Source: Mangifera indica (taxonomy: Eukaryota > Streptophyta > Magnoliopsida > Sapindales > Anacardiaceae). From it: a stretch of 64,000 bases of DNA. The notes beneath the pieces are model-generated. The model saw nothing but the letters and a program-made list of their open reading frames with translations, did no database searches and was not told the DNA's origin. Positions 11,316 to 20,965 of the stretch are shown in pieces; position 1 is the first letter of the stretch, and each line of letters starts with the position of its first letter. The DNA lies in NCBI RefSeq assembly GCF_011075055.1, contig NC_058152.1, positions 2,728,001 to 2,792,000 on the forward strand, read 5' to 3'. Position numbers and translations under genes: made by a program.

Positions 11316-12590
11316 TCACGGAGATTCTGGAACAAGGCTTGTGGCAACAATTGGGCTTCTTACCACATACTGACCATTATCATCTACCCAATTCAAAGAG
11401 CCATAAACCACCACCTTTTTCAATAATTTTGGACCCTCCAAACTAAGCTTGTAGCTTTTCTTCTCATGCTTTTGCTTGAATACCAATCTCTGAGGCTCCA
11501 CATAGACTTTTAAGTCATCCATGCCTATCAGATTTGCAGTGTAACTTGCTCCTGTCTCCCCAACATTAGTTACTGTCCTCCAAAATTCTTGTACAATTTT
11601 ACCTTCTGGGTTTGAATCATAAATATTAAAGAAAGCGATGAAAGACGGGTAGTTTAGATCCGAAGAACGGGTAATGCAATTGTGAGAGGACTTTGTAATG
11701 ACTCGGATTTGTGTAGTTGTGCAGTTCATGGCACACAGAAGATTTATGTAATCCTCTGGTGTTGCATCATAAACAAGACCAGGATTAAGAGCCTTGTTGG
11801 GATTAATATGACCAGCTCCAATGTCCAGTGGAGATGCAGGGAAATTATTATTTGCAACATCTTCAATAGGGTTGAAAGTGTTGTCTAATGAATTGGCTGT
11901 GGTCACGAGGGCTGACCGAATGGCTGCAGGGCTCCAATGCGGGTGTGCTGCCTTTATCAGTGCAGCCACACCTGCCACATGTGGCGTGGCCATGGAGGTG
12001 CCTGTTAAGAGATTGAAATGGCTAAACAAGAAATGTGAACCAACCTCAGCAACTGAACTGATGGGAGACCATGATCCTAAGATTAATGAGCCAGGGGCCA
12101 AAAGGTCTGGCTTTAGGACACGAGGGCAGCTCAGAAATGGACCTCTGGAGCTATAGCTATCTACTCTTGGTGCTGGCTTTGTACCAATAACTGTGCTTCG
12201 AAATTGAAAACTTCCTGTTGGGTTAATGTTCTTCTTTATGTAGTCTGTTATTAATCGTCCATCATGTAGACCAATAAATGCTGCTGGAAATGAACTTCTG
12301 GTATAGAGCTCTGAATAAGAATTGCTGGAGATGAAAACAGCTCCAGAAACTCCTGCAGAGATTGCTTTATCAACTTGATCACTTATACTCAAATTGTCCT
12401 TGCAGACAACAATGGTGTTTTTTACTTTTTTCAATTCTGCTGCACTATCACATCCATCCATGTAAACAAGGGGCATTCTTCTTAATGAATAATTTCCAGG
12501 ATACAAGGAATTAAAGTGAATTTGAAAACCATTGCCCAGAGTTAAAATTCCTTCGAATTTGCGATCTAAGGTGCCAGCACCAACTGTCAC

Positions 12591-12813
12591 TGTTGCAGTG
12601 GTTCTAGAAGTAGACTTAGTCTTTGAATTCTGTTAATAAATCTCTATTGTCTAGGAAGTTGATCTATTCTTTAGCGCAATCCCACGAACACAGTGGAGTG
12701 CCTTTTATTTCTAGTTTCTGTTACTGTAAGACTATAAATAACCCCATCCATATTTAATAATATCCGTGAGTTTTTCCTCCCAGTTTATCAACTCTGTTTT
12801 ACCTGCATTAACA
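12591..12813 (+). repeat. 5' LTR of copia element
   Basis: 223 bp, TGTTGCAGTGG...CATTAACA. It carries a TATA-like ACTATAAATAACC about 70 bp before its 3' end, the probable promoter of the element. Confidence 0.95.
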
Positions 12814-12815
12814 TC

Positions 12816-12827
12816 TGGTATCAGAGC
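12816..12827 (+). promoter_or_regulatory. Primer binding site (initiator tRNA-Met)
   Basis: TGGTATCAGAGC, two bases after the 5' LTR, is the standard copia minus-strand primer site complementary to the 3' end of initiator-Met tRNA. Confidence 0.9.
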
Positions 12828-12859
12828 CAGAAACCACAAATTGTAGCCGCAGCTCAATC

Positions 12860-15800
12860 ATGTCTTCAGAAAATAACTTTGTGCAGCCGGCTATTCCCCG
12901 GCTCGATGGGCATTATGAGCATTGGAGCATGCTCATGGAAAATTTCCTTCGATCCAAGGAATATTGGCACATCGTAGAAGATGGAGTTCCCGAAGAGGAT
13001 GCAACCCTCACAGATGCAGAACGGAAGGTGCTAGCTGACCAGAAATTGAAAGATTTAAAAGCCAAGAACTATTTATTCCAGGCCATTGATCGCACCATCC
13101 TGGAAACCATTTTGACCAAAGACACGGCAAAGGGAATTTGGGACTCGTTGAAGCAAAAATATCAAGGGAATGCTCGAGTCAAGCGTGCACAACTTCAGAC
13201 TCTTCGCAAAGATTTTGAAGTTCTGCACATGAAAGAAAATGAATCTGTCAATGTTTTTTTTGCTCGTACTCTCACAATTACTAACAAAATGCGCAGTCTT
13301 GGTGAAAAGATAAGCGACGTTACTGTGAATGAAAAGATTTTGCGCTCTATGTCATCCAAGTTTGACTATGTGGTCTGCTCCATTGAGGAATCCAAGGATT
13401 TGGATCATATGAGTATTGACGAATTACAAAGTAGCCTCCAGGTACATGAACAACGAATGTCTAATCATGTCATTGAAGAACAAGCATTGAAAATTGTTCA
13501 CGGGGAACATTCTGATAGTCCTGGACGTGGTCGTAGTGCTACGCGTGGAAGGGGACGTGGACGTGGTAGACAAGGTATGAACAAAGCTCTTGTTGAGTGC
13601 TATTATTGTCATGATTTTGGTCACTTTCGGAATGAGTGTCCAAAGAAACACAAAGAGCTCAGCTATGGGAAAGAGGACTCCAAAGCTCATTTTGCCGAAA
13701 CAACAGAGACGGAAGAGCTTCTACTCATGGCTTATGTTAATGATGATCGAGATGATGAGGAAACTATCTGGTTCCTGGACTCTGGTTGCAGCAACCATAT
13801 GTGTGGAAGGAAAGAGTTATTTTCACACCTTGATGAGACCTTTCGCAAATCCGTTCAACTTGGCAATAATTCAAGTCTTCGAGTCATGGGGAAAGGACAA
13901 ATCCATATGCAAGTCAATAACCTTGCACACGTTGTCACAGAGGTATTTTACATACCTGATTTGAAAAATAATCTTTTGAGTATTGGCCAATTGCAACAGA
14001 AAGGATTAGCTATCATAGTTCAACACAACCAGTGTAAAATATTTCATCAAGAGAAAGGACTCATCATTGCAACCACTATGTCACACAATCGGATGTTTGT
14101 TATTCGAGCCACTATCACTCCATCAGATCAACCAGTTCAGCCATGTTTTCATATTTTTTCTCAAAGTCCAGATCATTTGTGGCATTGTCGTTATGGGCAT
14201 TTGAGTCTTGGTGGTCTCAAAACACTTTATCAGAAACAGATGGTCAAGGGTTTGCCGCAATTGAAGAGTTCCAGCCTTTTCTGTGAAGATTGTTTAATAG
14301 GTAAACAACACAGAAATTCTTTTCCACAAGAAAGCACTTGGAGATCCTCACAAATTCTTCAACTTGTCCATGCCGATATTTGTGGGCCTATTTCTCCAAT
14401 ATCCAACAGCAACAAAAGGTATCTCTTGACCTTTATTGATGATTTTAGTCGAAAAACCTGGGTATTTTTCTTGACAGAAAAATCAGAGGCCTTTGAAGTA
14501 TTCAAGCTTTTCAAAATTAAGGTTGAAACAGCCAAGAACACATCCATCCGAGGTCTACGTACAGATAGAGGTGGAGAGTTTAATTCCAATGAATTCAATG
14601 AGTTTTGCATGGCCAACGGAATTCGACGTCAACTGACTACAGCATATACTCCTCAACAAAATGGAGTCGCGGAGCGCAAGAATCGTACAATCATGGAAAT
14701 GGTTCGTAGTATGCTTTCATGCAAACAAGTGCCTAAGACATTCTGGCCTGAGGCAGCAAATTGGACAGTGCATGTTCTCAATCGAAGTCCCACACTTGCT
14801 GTGCGAAATCAAACACCAGAGGAGGCTTGGAGTGGCACTAAACCCTCGGTTGATCACTTTCGCATATTTGGATGTCTCGCTTATGCTCACATTCCAGATG
14901 TCAAACGCACAAAATTGGATGCCAAGAGTTTGAAGTGTGTCCTTCTAGGTGTTAGTGAAGAATCCAAGGCGTATCGATTATATGATCCTTTATCAAATAA
15001 AATTGTGATAAGCCGTGACGTTATTTTCAATGAAGATGGACACTGGCCATGGACAGAAACACATGGTGCCACTGTTCATGCTTCACTTGATTTGGAGGAA
15101 GAGCATACAAATTCATTTGATCAAGGTGTTGCTAAAAATACAACGCCTCTTGCCTCTGAAAATCCAGCTAATCGTGACACTCCTCAAACTCTTGTTCAAT
15201 CACCTGACCATACAGCAGTCCATTCACTTGAGCATGTAGCAGCAAGACGATCTCATCATCCACCACTTTGGATGCGTGATTATGATAGTGGCGCTGGTCT
15301 TTCAGAGGAAGAACAAGATGATAACTTTGCTATGTATATTGATGAAGATCCTCTAACTTTTTCTGATGCAGTTCATAGTGACAAGTGGCGACTTGCCATG
15401 GATGACGAAATTGCTGCCATTCAAAAAAACAGTACCTGGGAGTTGACAAACCTGCCTGAAGGAGCAAACACAATTGGAGTTAAATGGGTGTATAAGACAA
15501 AGCTGAATGAGCATGGCGAAATAGACAAATATAAGGCACGTCTCGTCGCCAAAGGCTACACCCAACAACATGGCATTGATTATTCTGAAGTTTTTGCTCC
15601 CGTAGCCCGTTTAGACACTATTCGGCTTATCCTTGCCATTGCAGCACAAGAAGCATGGCCACTCTACCAATTAGATGTCAAATCCGCTTTTCTTCATGGA
15701 GAGCTTGACGAGGAGGTATATGTCGACCAGCCACCTGGATATGAAGTCAAAGGTGCAGAACACAAAGTATATCGACTTCACAAGGCGCTGTATGGTTTGA

Positions 15801-16888
15801 AGCAAGCACCTCGGGCATGGTATAGCAAAATCGAAGCTTATTTCTTGAAAGAAGGCTTTAAAAAATGTCCATATGAACATACCTTGTTTCTCAAGCACAC
15901 CTCCACTGGTAAGATCTTACTTGTGTGTTTATATGTCGACGACCTCATCTTCACCGGCAATGATAACTCTCTGTTCAATTCTTTTAAATGTTCCATGATG
16001 CAAGAATTTGACATGACTGATTTGGGCAAAATGAGATATTTTCTTGGTTTGGAGGTATTGCAACAGGACAATGGGATTTTCTTATGTCAACAAAAGTATG
16101 CTCGTGACATCTTAGAGAGATTTCATATGGCTGATTGCAACTCAGTCCACAATCCAATTGTACCTGGATCAAAATTGATGAAGGATCTCACAGGTGAGCA
16201 TGTGGACTACACTTTGTATCAACAGCTCGTAGGGAGCTTGATGTATCTTACCTCCACCAGGCCGGATCTTATGTTTGTTGTTAGTCTTCTGAGTCGTTAT
16301 ATGTCTCATCCTACTGCACTACATCTCCAAGCAGCTAAACGTGTGCTACGGTATATCAAAGGAACTCTTGAATTTGGAGTGTTCTATCGCCAGGGAGGGA
16401 ATCATCAGCTTGTAGGGTATTCTGATAGTGATTATGCAAGGGATGTCGACGATAGGAAGAGCACATCTGGCTTTCTGTTCTTATTAAGCTCAGGTGCAGT
16501 TTCTTGGTCCTCTCGCAAGCAACCAATTGTCACTCTTTCAACTACTGAAGCCGAGTTTCTTGCTGTCGCCTCTTGTGCATGTCAGGCTATCTGGTTACGA
16601 CGGATTATGGAGCAACTTGGTCATAAACAGCCTTCTGCAACTACGATTTATTGTGACAATAGCTCAACAATTAAGCTTTCTCGCAATCCAGTTATGCATG
16701 GTCGAAGTAAGCATATTGATGTTCGTTTTCATTTTTTGCGTGATCTTACTCGAGATGAAGTAGTCAAGCTAGAATACTGTCAAACTCAAGAACAATTGGC
16801 AGATCTCATGACCAAGCCGCTAAAGCTGGATGCTTTTGAGAGGATGCGGACACTGATGGGTATTTGCAAGAATCCAAAAATAAACTAA
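12860..16888 (+). CDS. Copia gag-pol polyprotein, intact, 1342 aa
   Basis: Single open frame encoding all copia functions in the order gag, protease, integrase, RT, RNase H. Gag begins with a DUF4219/UBN2-type region (EHWSMLMENFL; GIWDSLKQKYQG), then an RG-rich stretch and a CX2CX4HX4C zinc knuckle from residue 247 (CYYCHDFGHFRNEC). The protease has DSGCSNHMCG with its Asp near residue 307. Integrase shows the pre-integrase HCRYGHLSLGGL, then DDE residues in HADICGP (Asp near 506), RTDRGGEF and QQNGVAERKNRT. Reverse transcriptase has YQLDVKSAFLHGEL and the catalytic YVDD at about 1025-1028. RNase H has GYSDSDYARD and CDNSSTIKLS. No stop or frameshift is seen, so the copy is potentially autonomous. 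Confidence 0.97.
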   Translation: MSSENNFVQPAIPRLDGHYEHWSMLMENFLRSKEYWHIVEDGVPEEDATLTDAERKVLADQKLKDLKAKNYLFQAIDRTILETILTKDTAKGIWDSLKQKYQGNARVKRAQLQTLRKDFEVLHMKENESVNVFFARTLTITNKMRSLGEKISDVTVNEKILRSMSSKFDYVVCSIEESKDLDHMSIDELQSSLQVHEQRMSNHVIEEQALKIVHGEHSDSPGRGRSATRGRGRGRGRQGMNKALVECYYCHDFGHFRNECPKKHKELSYGKEDSKAHFAETTETEELLLMAYVNDDRDDEETIWFLDSGCSNHMCGRKELFSHLDETFRKSVQLGNNSSLRVMGKGQIHMQVNNLAHVVTEVFYIPDLKNNLLSIGQLQQKGLAIIVQHNQCKIFHQEKGLIIATTMSHNRMFVIRATITPSDQPVQPCFHIFSQSPDHLWHCRYGHLSLGGLKTLYQKQMVKGLPQLKSSSLFCEDCLIGKQHRNSFPQESTWRSSQILQLVHADICGPISPISNSNKRYLLTFIDDFSRKTWVFFLTEKSEAFEVFKLFKIKVETAKNTSIRGLRTDRGGEFNSNEFNEFCMANGIRRQLTTAYTPQQNGVAERKNRTIMEMVRSMLSCKQVPKTFWPEAANWTVHVLNRSPTLAVRNQTPEEAWSGTKPSVDHFRIFGCLAYAHIPDVKRTKLDAKSLKCVLLGVSEESKAYRLYDPLSNKIVISRDVIFNEDGHWPWTETHGATVHASLDLEEEHTNSFDQGVAKNTTPLASENPANRDTPQTLVQSPDHTAVHSLEHVAARRSHHPPLWMRDYDSGAGLSEEEQDDNFAMYIDEDPLTFSDAVHSDKWRLAMDDEIAAIQKNSTWELTNLPEGANTIGVKWVYKTKLNEHGEIDKYKARLVAKGYTQQHGIDYSEVFAPVARLDTIRLILAIAAQEAWPLYQLDVKSAFLHGELDEEVYVDQPPGYEVKGAEHKVYRLHKALYGLKQAPRAWYSKIEAYFLKEGFKKCPYEHTLFLKHTSTGKILLVCLYVDDLIFTGNDNSLFNSFKCSMMQEFDMTDLGKMRYFLGLEVLQQDNGIFLCQQKYARDILERFHMADCNSVHNPIVPGSKLMKDLTGEHVDYTLYQQLVGSLMYLTSTRPDLMFVVSLLSRYMSHPTALHLQAAKRVLRYIKGTLEFGVFYRQGGNHQLVGYSDSDYARDVDDRKSTSGFLFLLSSGAVSWSSRKQPIVTLSTTEAEFLAVASCACQAIWLRRIMEQLGHKQPSATTIYCDNSSTIKLSRNPVMHGRSKHIDVRFHFLRDLTRDEVVKLEYCQTQEQLADLMTKPLKLDAFERMRTLMGICKNPKIN

Positions 16889-16913
16889 TCTGTGATCAGT
16901 TTAAGGGAGGGTT

Positions 16914-17136
16914 TGTTGCAGTGGTTCTAGAAGTAGACTTAGTCTTTGAATTCTGTTAATAAATCTCTATTGTCTAGGAAGTTGATCTATTCTTTAGCGC
17001 AATCCCACGAACACAGTGGAGTGCCTTTTATTTCTAGTTTCTGTTACTGTAAGACTATAAATAACCCCATCCATATTTAATAATATCCGTGAGTTTTTCC
17101 TCCCAGTTTATCAACTCTGTTTTACCTGCATTAACA
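16914..17136 (+). repeat. 3' LTR of copia element
   Basis: 223 bp; reads the same as the 5' LTR throughout by eye, which indicates very recent insertion. It is preceded by the polypurine tract at 16903-16911. Confidence 0.95.
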
Positions 17137-18152
17137 GTCACTAGCCATGGTGCCCCATTGATTAAACTCCAATAGAGAGGGCCATCATTTCCAGCTGATG
17201 CTACCACAAATATGCCTTTCTCCATAGCTGCAAAAGTAGCTACAGCAATTGGATCATCTTTCAGAAGTGTATCACCCAAGCTTATGCCCAAAGACACAGA
17301 TAAAACATCAACCCCATCTTGCAAAGCTTGGTCTATTGCTGCTACAACATCGGATGCATAGACCCCATATTTCCAAACAACTTTGTACATGGCCAATCGA
17401 GCTCGAGGAGCCATGCCAGTAGCAGTACCAGTGGCATAACCAAAATAAGATGCACCTTTTACATAGCTACCAGCAGCTATGGATGAAGTATGTGTACCAT
17501 GTCCACTGACATCCCTTGGTGAGTTCATTGAAATTTTTACCTTCGGATTGTTAGCAATCAGACCCCTGTTGTAAAACTGAGCTCCAATAAGTTTTCTGTT
17601 ACACAAAGAAGAATTAAACCGGGTTCCAGCCATGCATTTCCCTCTCCATCTGGATGGAACTTCTGTCATTCCTTCATCATGAAAACTCTGACTCTCAGGC
17701 CAAATTCCAGTGTCAACTAAACCAATTATGACATCTTCACCATAATTTGAGGCTGACCAGGCGCCAGAGAATGAGCTCAACCCAAGAAATTGAGAAGTGT
17801 GTGTTGTATGAACTGTAACAGGATGGTCCCTGGTGGAAGAAATGTAACCTGGAAACTTTTTAAGAGCTTCAAGCTCATAAGCAGAAAGAACTGCGCTAAA
17901 TCCATGGATTGATTTGGTGTAAGCATAGATAAGTTTAGAATTAATGATAGTGGTGGATGTTGCAGTTGCTTTAGAAGTGTCTGAGATGGAAGAAAGCATG
18001 GACAAATACCAGTTATGGTGATCAGAGTAAGCTTTAGGCATAGCTGAGATGTCCATGTGAATGATGTAAGTATCAGATGGTGCCACAGAGGAGCTAACAT
18101 AGAAGATCATAAACAGAACTACTGGTACAACTTTGAGCATTAGACTTGCCAT

Positions 18153-19428
18153 TTCTGAGGTATAATTTTAAGAAAGAGATTGTTCACTACTGTGAGCAGT
18201 TCTATTAATTTTCTGGTTGTGAATTATGAACCAATAACTTTCTTTGCTAAAAGCAGGTATAGTTAGTCGTTAGTGGGAAACACATCATCATTCTTGTTTT
18301 TGCTGCTATGGTCTGGGAAAAAGACAGATTCTCACAGTGCTTCTCAATTACCAGAGCAGTACATAGGGCTGTTTATGATCCAATTTGGTGTAATTTAAGA
18401 GTTTTTCAAATTAAACTGAAAAAAATAGTTTGAAAAATTTTTAAACTAAATCAAAATTAAAAAAAAATTGTAAAATTTTTAATTCAAATCAATCTATTTT
18501 ACAAATCAAATCAAACCAAACCAAACCCTAATTTTTAGGTAGTTTGATACGGTTTTATAGTTTGAACTAAATTATGTATACCCTTACTCCTAGAAGTAGG
18601 CACTTTAAAATTAAAATATTTTTATATTGAATAGTTTAGGAATGATGAATTATCATCCTAGAAAAGTTGTAAAGGAAAGATGGGAAAAAAGCCAAAAGGT
18701 GCTGGTTCCCTTGATTGAAGTAAAAAACACAATTTGTGCATATTAAATAGTAAAACTATTTTAATTATATGATAATATATCATTTTTTAAAATGAAATTA
18801 GGGTCATTAGGCACGGGGGCAAGTACTGGGTTGTAGCAGGCCCAGTGTTATCAGGCCAGCCCTAGGAAAGTTATTGGGCTTGTCAAAACCATTTCAGCCT
18901 TCTGATAATAGAATCCTACATCACCAATAGTTGATGCTTAAATTAACTTATTATTTAAGAATGTGAAAATTACTTTAATCAAAAAGTAATGTTATGTGTA
19001 TTTAATTTTTTAATATATAAATAAATATATATAAAATATATAATAATATATGTTATTTTATCTTTAATTTAAAATTATTTAATTATTTAATGATATTTAT
19101 CAAATATATACTTATTTATATACTTAAAAATATATGTGAATTATTTTATTATAATTAAAATGGGTAGTTGAGTAAATAGGTGTACAAGCCCTAAATTTCA
19201 TAATTTATTCAAACAAGTTTCATTTCATAATATAATATAAAACGGATCAACCAACAACATTTTAAAAGATTCTTGCTTTTACCAAGACTCTGTCAATTCT
19301 GTCACACTGACTTGTCCCATGATTGAATAGTATCTTTGCTCTTAACGCATTTTCATAATAGAAAAACAAAAACATAGTAGAAATGCCTCTCAAATAACCA
19401 TATTAAAATATATGTATCCACCCATCCA
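18153..19428. other. Intergenic, upstream of the subtilase, with repeat remnants
   Basis: The proximal part is the presumed subtilase promoter. From 18366 (TAGGGCTGTTTATGATCC) to about 18587 there is a hAT-like segment with partly inverted ends, but no matching 8-bp flank was found. From 18984 (AGTAATGTTATGTGTATTTAA) to about 19146 there is an AT-rich palindromic element of the AGTAATG type. No gene is supported. Confidence 0.4.
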
Positions 19429-19437
19429 TTAAATAAA

Positions 19438-20317
19438 AGCCAAATGGCTATTTTTCACCTTAAGTTTGGTGGACTAACAAATTTTTACCTTTTAAAATTT
19501 AAAAAGTAAATATTTCATTTATTATTTTTTTGATAATAATAAAGAATCTCTCTTAAGTCAGAGCATTTTGAAAAATAGAATTAATTATATCAAACATATT
19601 AAACCATTGAATTAAGTATATCAAAAATTTAATTTTTATATATTATTAGAGGAGATTTGAACTCATATTCTTTTATATATAAAATATTCTTTTTTGTTAT
19701 TTAGACTATCATTTGGGGTCCGTCATTCATTTATGTTAGTGAATATATTAAATTTTCTAAAAAATAAGTGTTTTACACTTTTATTAAAATTATAAACTGA
19801 TATTAACACTTAATATCGATATTAAATTATCAATGTATTTGGTACAAATTTACAAAGTTTATCTCTTAAATTCTTAAAAAATATCAAAACTCTAACTAAT
19901 TTTAAAATATTGTATTTTAATAAGTTTTTTAGATGTATAATTATAATTTTGGAAATTATTGAGGAGCACACTAAAATTTTAAAAAATTAAAAACACCTTA
20001 AACATTTTTTAATTTTCAAAACCCCCTAAAAATATTTTTAAATTTACAATTTTCCCCTTAAGAGTTTTGAAAAGAGAAGATAAAAAAATAAGGGGAAAGA
20101 ATAATTAAAAGAATAAAAATAAAAAAATAAGGGGAAAGAATAATTAAAAGAATAAAAATAAAAAAATAAAAAATATATGTAAAATGATGTTTTTGCTATT
20201 TCACTTAATAGAATTCATACATAAAAATAGATGGTGGGTAAAAATTTTAGTTTTTAAAACTTTAAGAGTAAGAACATGCCATCTAAACAAATCTTGGGTG
20301 CATATAGTCTTTTGGCC
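19438..20317. mobile_element. MULE-type MITE, GGCCAAA family, copy 3 (AT-rich subtype)
   Basis: This 880-bp element starts AGCCAAATGGCTATTTTTCACC (first G mutated) and ends TATAGTCTTTTGGCC. Flanks TTAAATAAA (19429-19437) and TTGAGTAAA (20318-20326) match at 7 of 9 bases, suggesting an old 9-bp duplication. The interior is AT-rich and resembles copy 6 at 32884. It contains a roughly 51-bp tandem duplication near 20064-20165 (AATAAGGGGAAAGAATAATT twice). No transposase. Confidence 0.7.
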
Positions 20318-20326
20318 TTGAGTAAA

Positions 20327-20965
20327 TATTTTTTATAAATTTTTTAGGTGACAAAAAACACATGAAAAAACATAATCCATGGTTACCGTTTTATTCATAA
20401 AAAAAAAAATGAAAACTTCTGCTTAACCACTGGTTGATAAAATCTCATTGTCTACGTAATTATTTGATAATTAAATCAGAAAAATCCTAATTTTATATTT
20501 TTTTTATATCAAAATAATCTCAAAAATATGAACCAAACATTTTCTCTTTTCAAAAATAAAAATTTCAACAGGGCCGAGCCTTGTTCATACTATTTACAGG
20601 CCAAATTTTATGCAATTTTGGAATTATCTAAATTCAGAAAAATCTTTGACAAATTAATGAAGGGCCGAAACAGCGGTATCCGACAGGAACATGAAAGTAC
20701 AGATGAAACCGCGACGCCTTCAAAACGTTTTCTTTTGAGTTGTCTTTGTCTTTGTCTTTTTTTTTTTCCAAAAAGGTTGCGCAAACTTAACTCAGTTCAA
20801 AAGCAAGTTTTTTAACTGCTCCAATCTCTGTTCTTTCTTTCTGTATCCAGATCTTGAAATGAAGGCATGAAAAAGCATCTTTGCTAGCTTTCTTGTTTGC
20901 TTTTTTTTTTTTTAAAAAAATTTTGGGAAATTTGTTCAATCTTATCTTGATATGAAACATTGCAG
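20327..20965. other. Upstream region of the PLC-X gene, start exon not resolved
   Basis: This must hold the promoter, 5' UTR and first coding exon of the PLC-X gene. A CTTTGTCTTTGTCTTTTT pyrimidine run lies at about 20741-20770. The frame at 20528-20815 shows no domain. A candidate start is ATGAAG at 20859-20864 (see findings). Confidence 0.4.

Larger units (their letters stand above)
12586..17141 (+). mobile_element. Complete Ty1/copia LTR retrotransposon (12591-17136) with 5-bp target duplication
   Basis: The element is 4,546 bp with TG...CA ends. It is flanked by GTCAC at 12586-12590 and 17137-17141. Two 223-bp LTRs (12591-12813 and 16914-17136) read identically by eye. After the left LTR comes TGGTATCAGAGC (12816-12827), the usual primer site for initiator-Met tRNA. 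A purine tract, AAGGGAGGG (16903-16911), lies just before the right LTR. One uninterrupted gag-pol frame fills the interior. It lies antisense to the interrupted subtilase. Size and short LTRs fit compact plant copia lineages such as Ale/Retrofit or Ivana, but I cannot assign the lineage. Confidence 0.97.
11316..18152 (-). pseudogene. SBT1-type subtilisin-like serine protease, split by a copia insertion
   Basis: Secreted plant subtilase resembling SBT1.9 or tomato SBT3. Coding sequence is in two blocks, 18152-17137 and 12590-11316. Leaving out the retrotransposon and one copy of GTCAC, the frame is continuous for about 761 codons, the normal family length, with no intron. The order is: signal peptide (MASLMLKVVPVVLFMIF), I9 propeptide (YIIHMD to HTTHTSQFLGL), catalytic Asp in VDTGIWPES, His in GHGTHTSS, oxyanion Asn in SAGNDGP, PA domain, then Ser in GTSMATPHVAG and the fibronectin-III-like tail ending SPIVATSLVPESP. 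All catalytic residues are present, and the only damage seen is the element, inserted just after APWLVT near residue 339. The first block reads into the LTR and stops, so this allele should lack the Ser and most of the catalytic domain. Confidence 0.9.

Noticed and set aside
13424..16172. Antisense and alternate-frame open frames inside the retrotransposon
   Set aside because: Shadows of the gag-pol frame, with no domains of their own.
12860..16888. Frameshift or stop in gag-pol that would mark an old element
   Set aside because: The frame is open for 1,342 codons with every catalytic motif present.
18366..18587. Possible hAT-like element starting TAGGGCTG
   Set aside because: Ends are only loosely inverted and no 8-bp target duplication was found.
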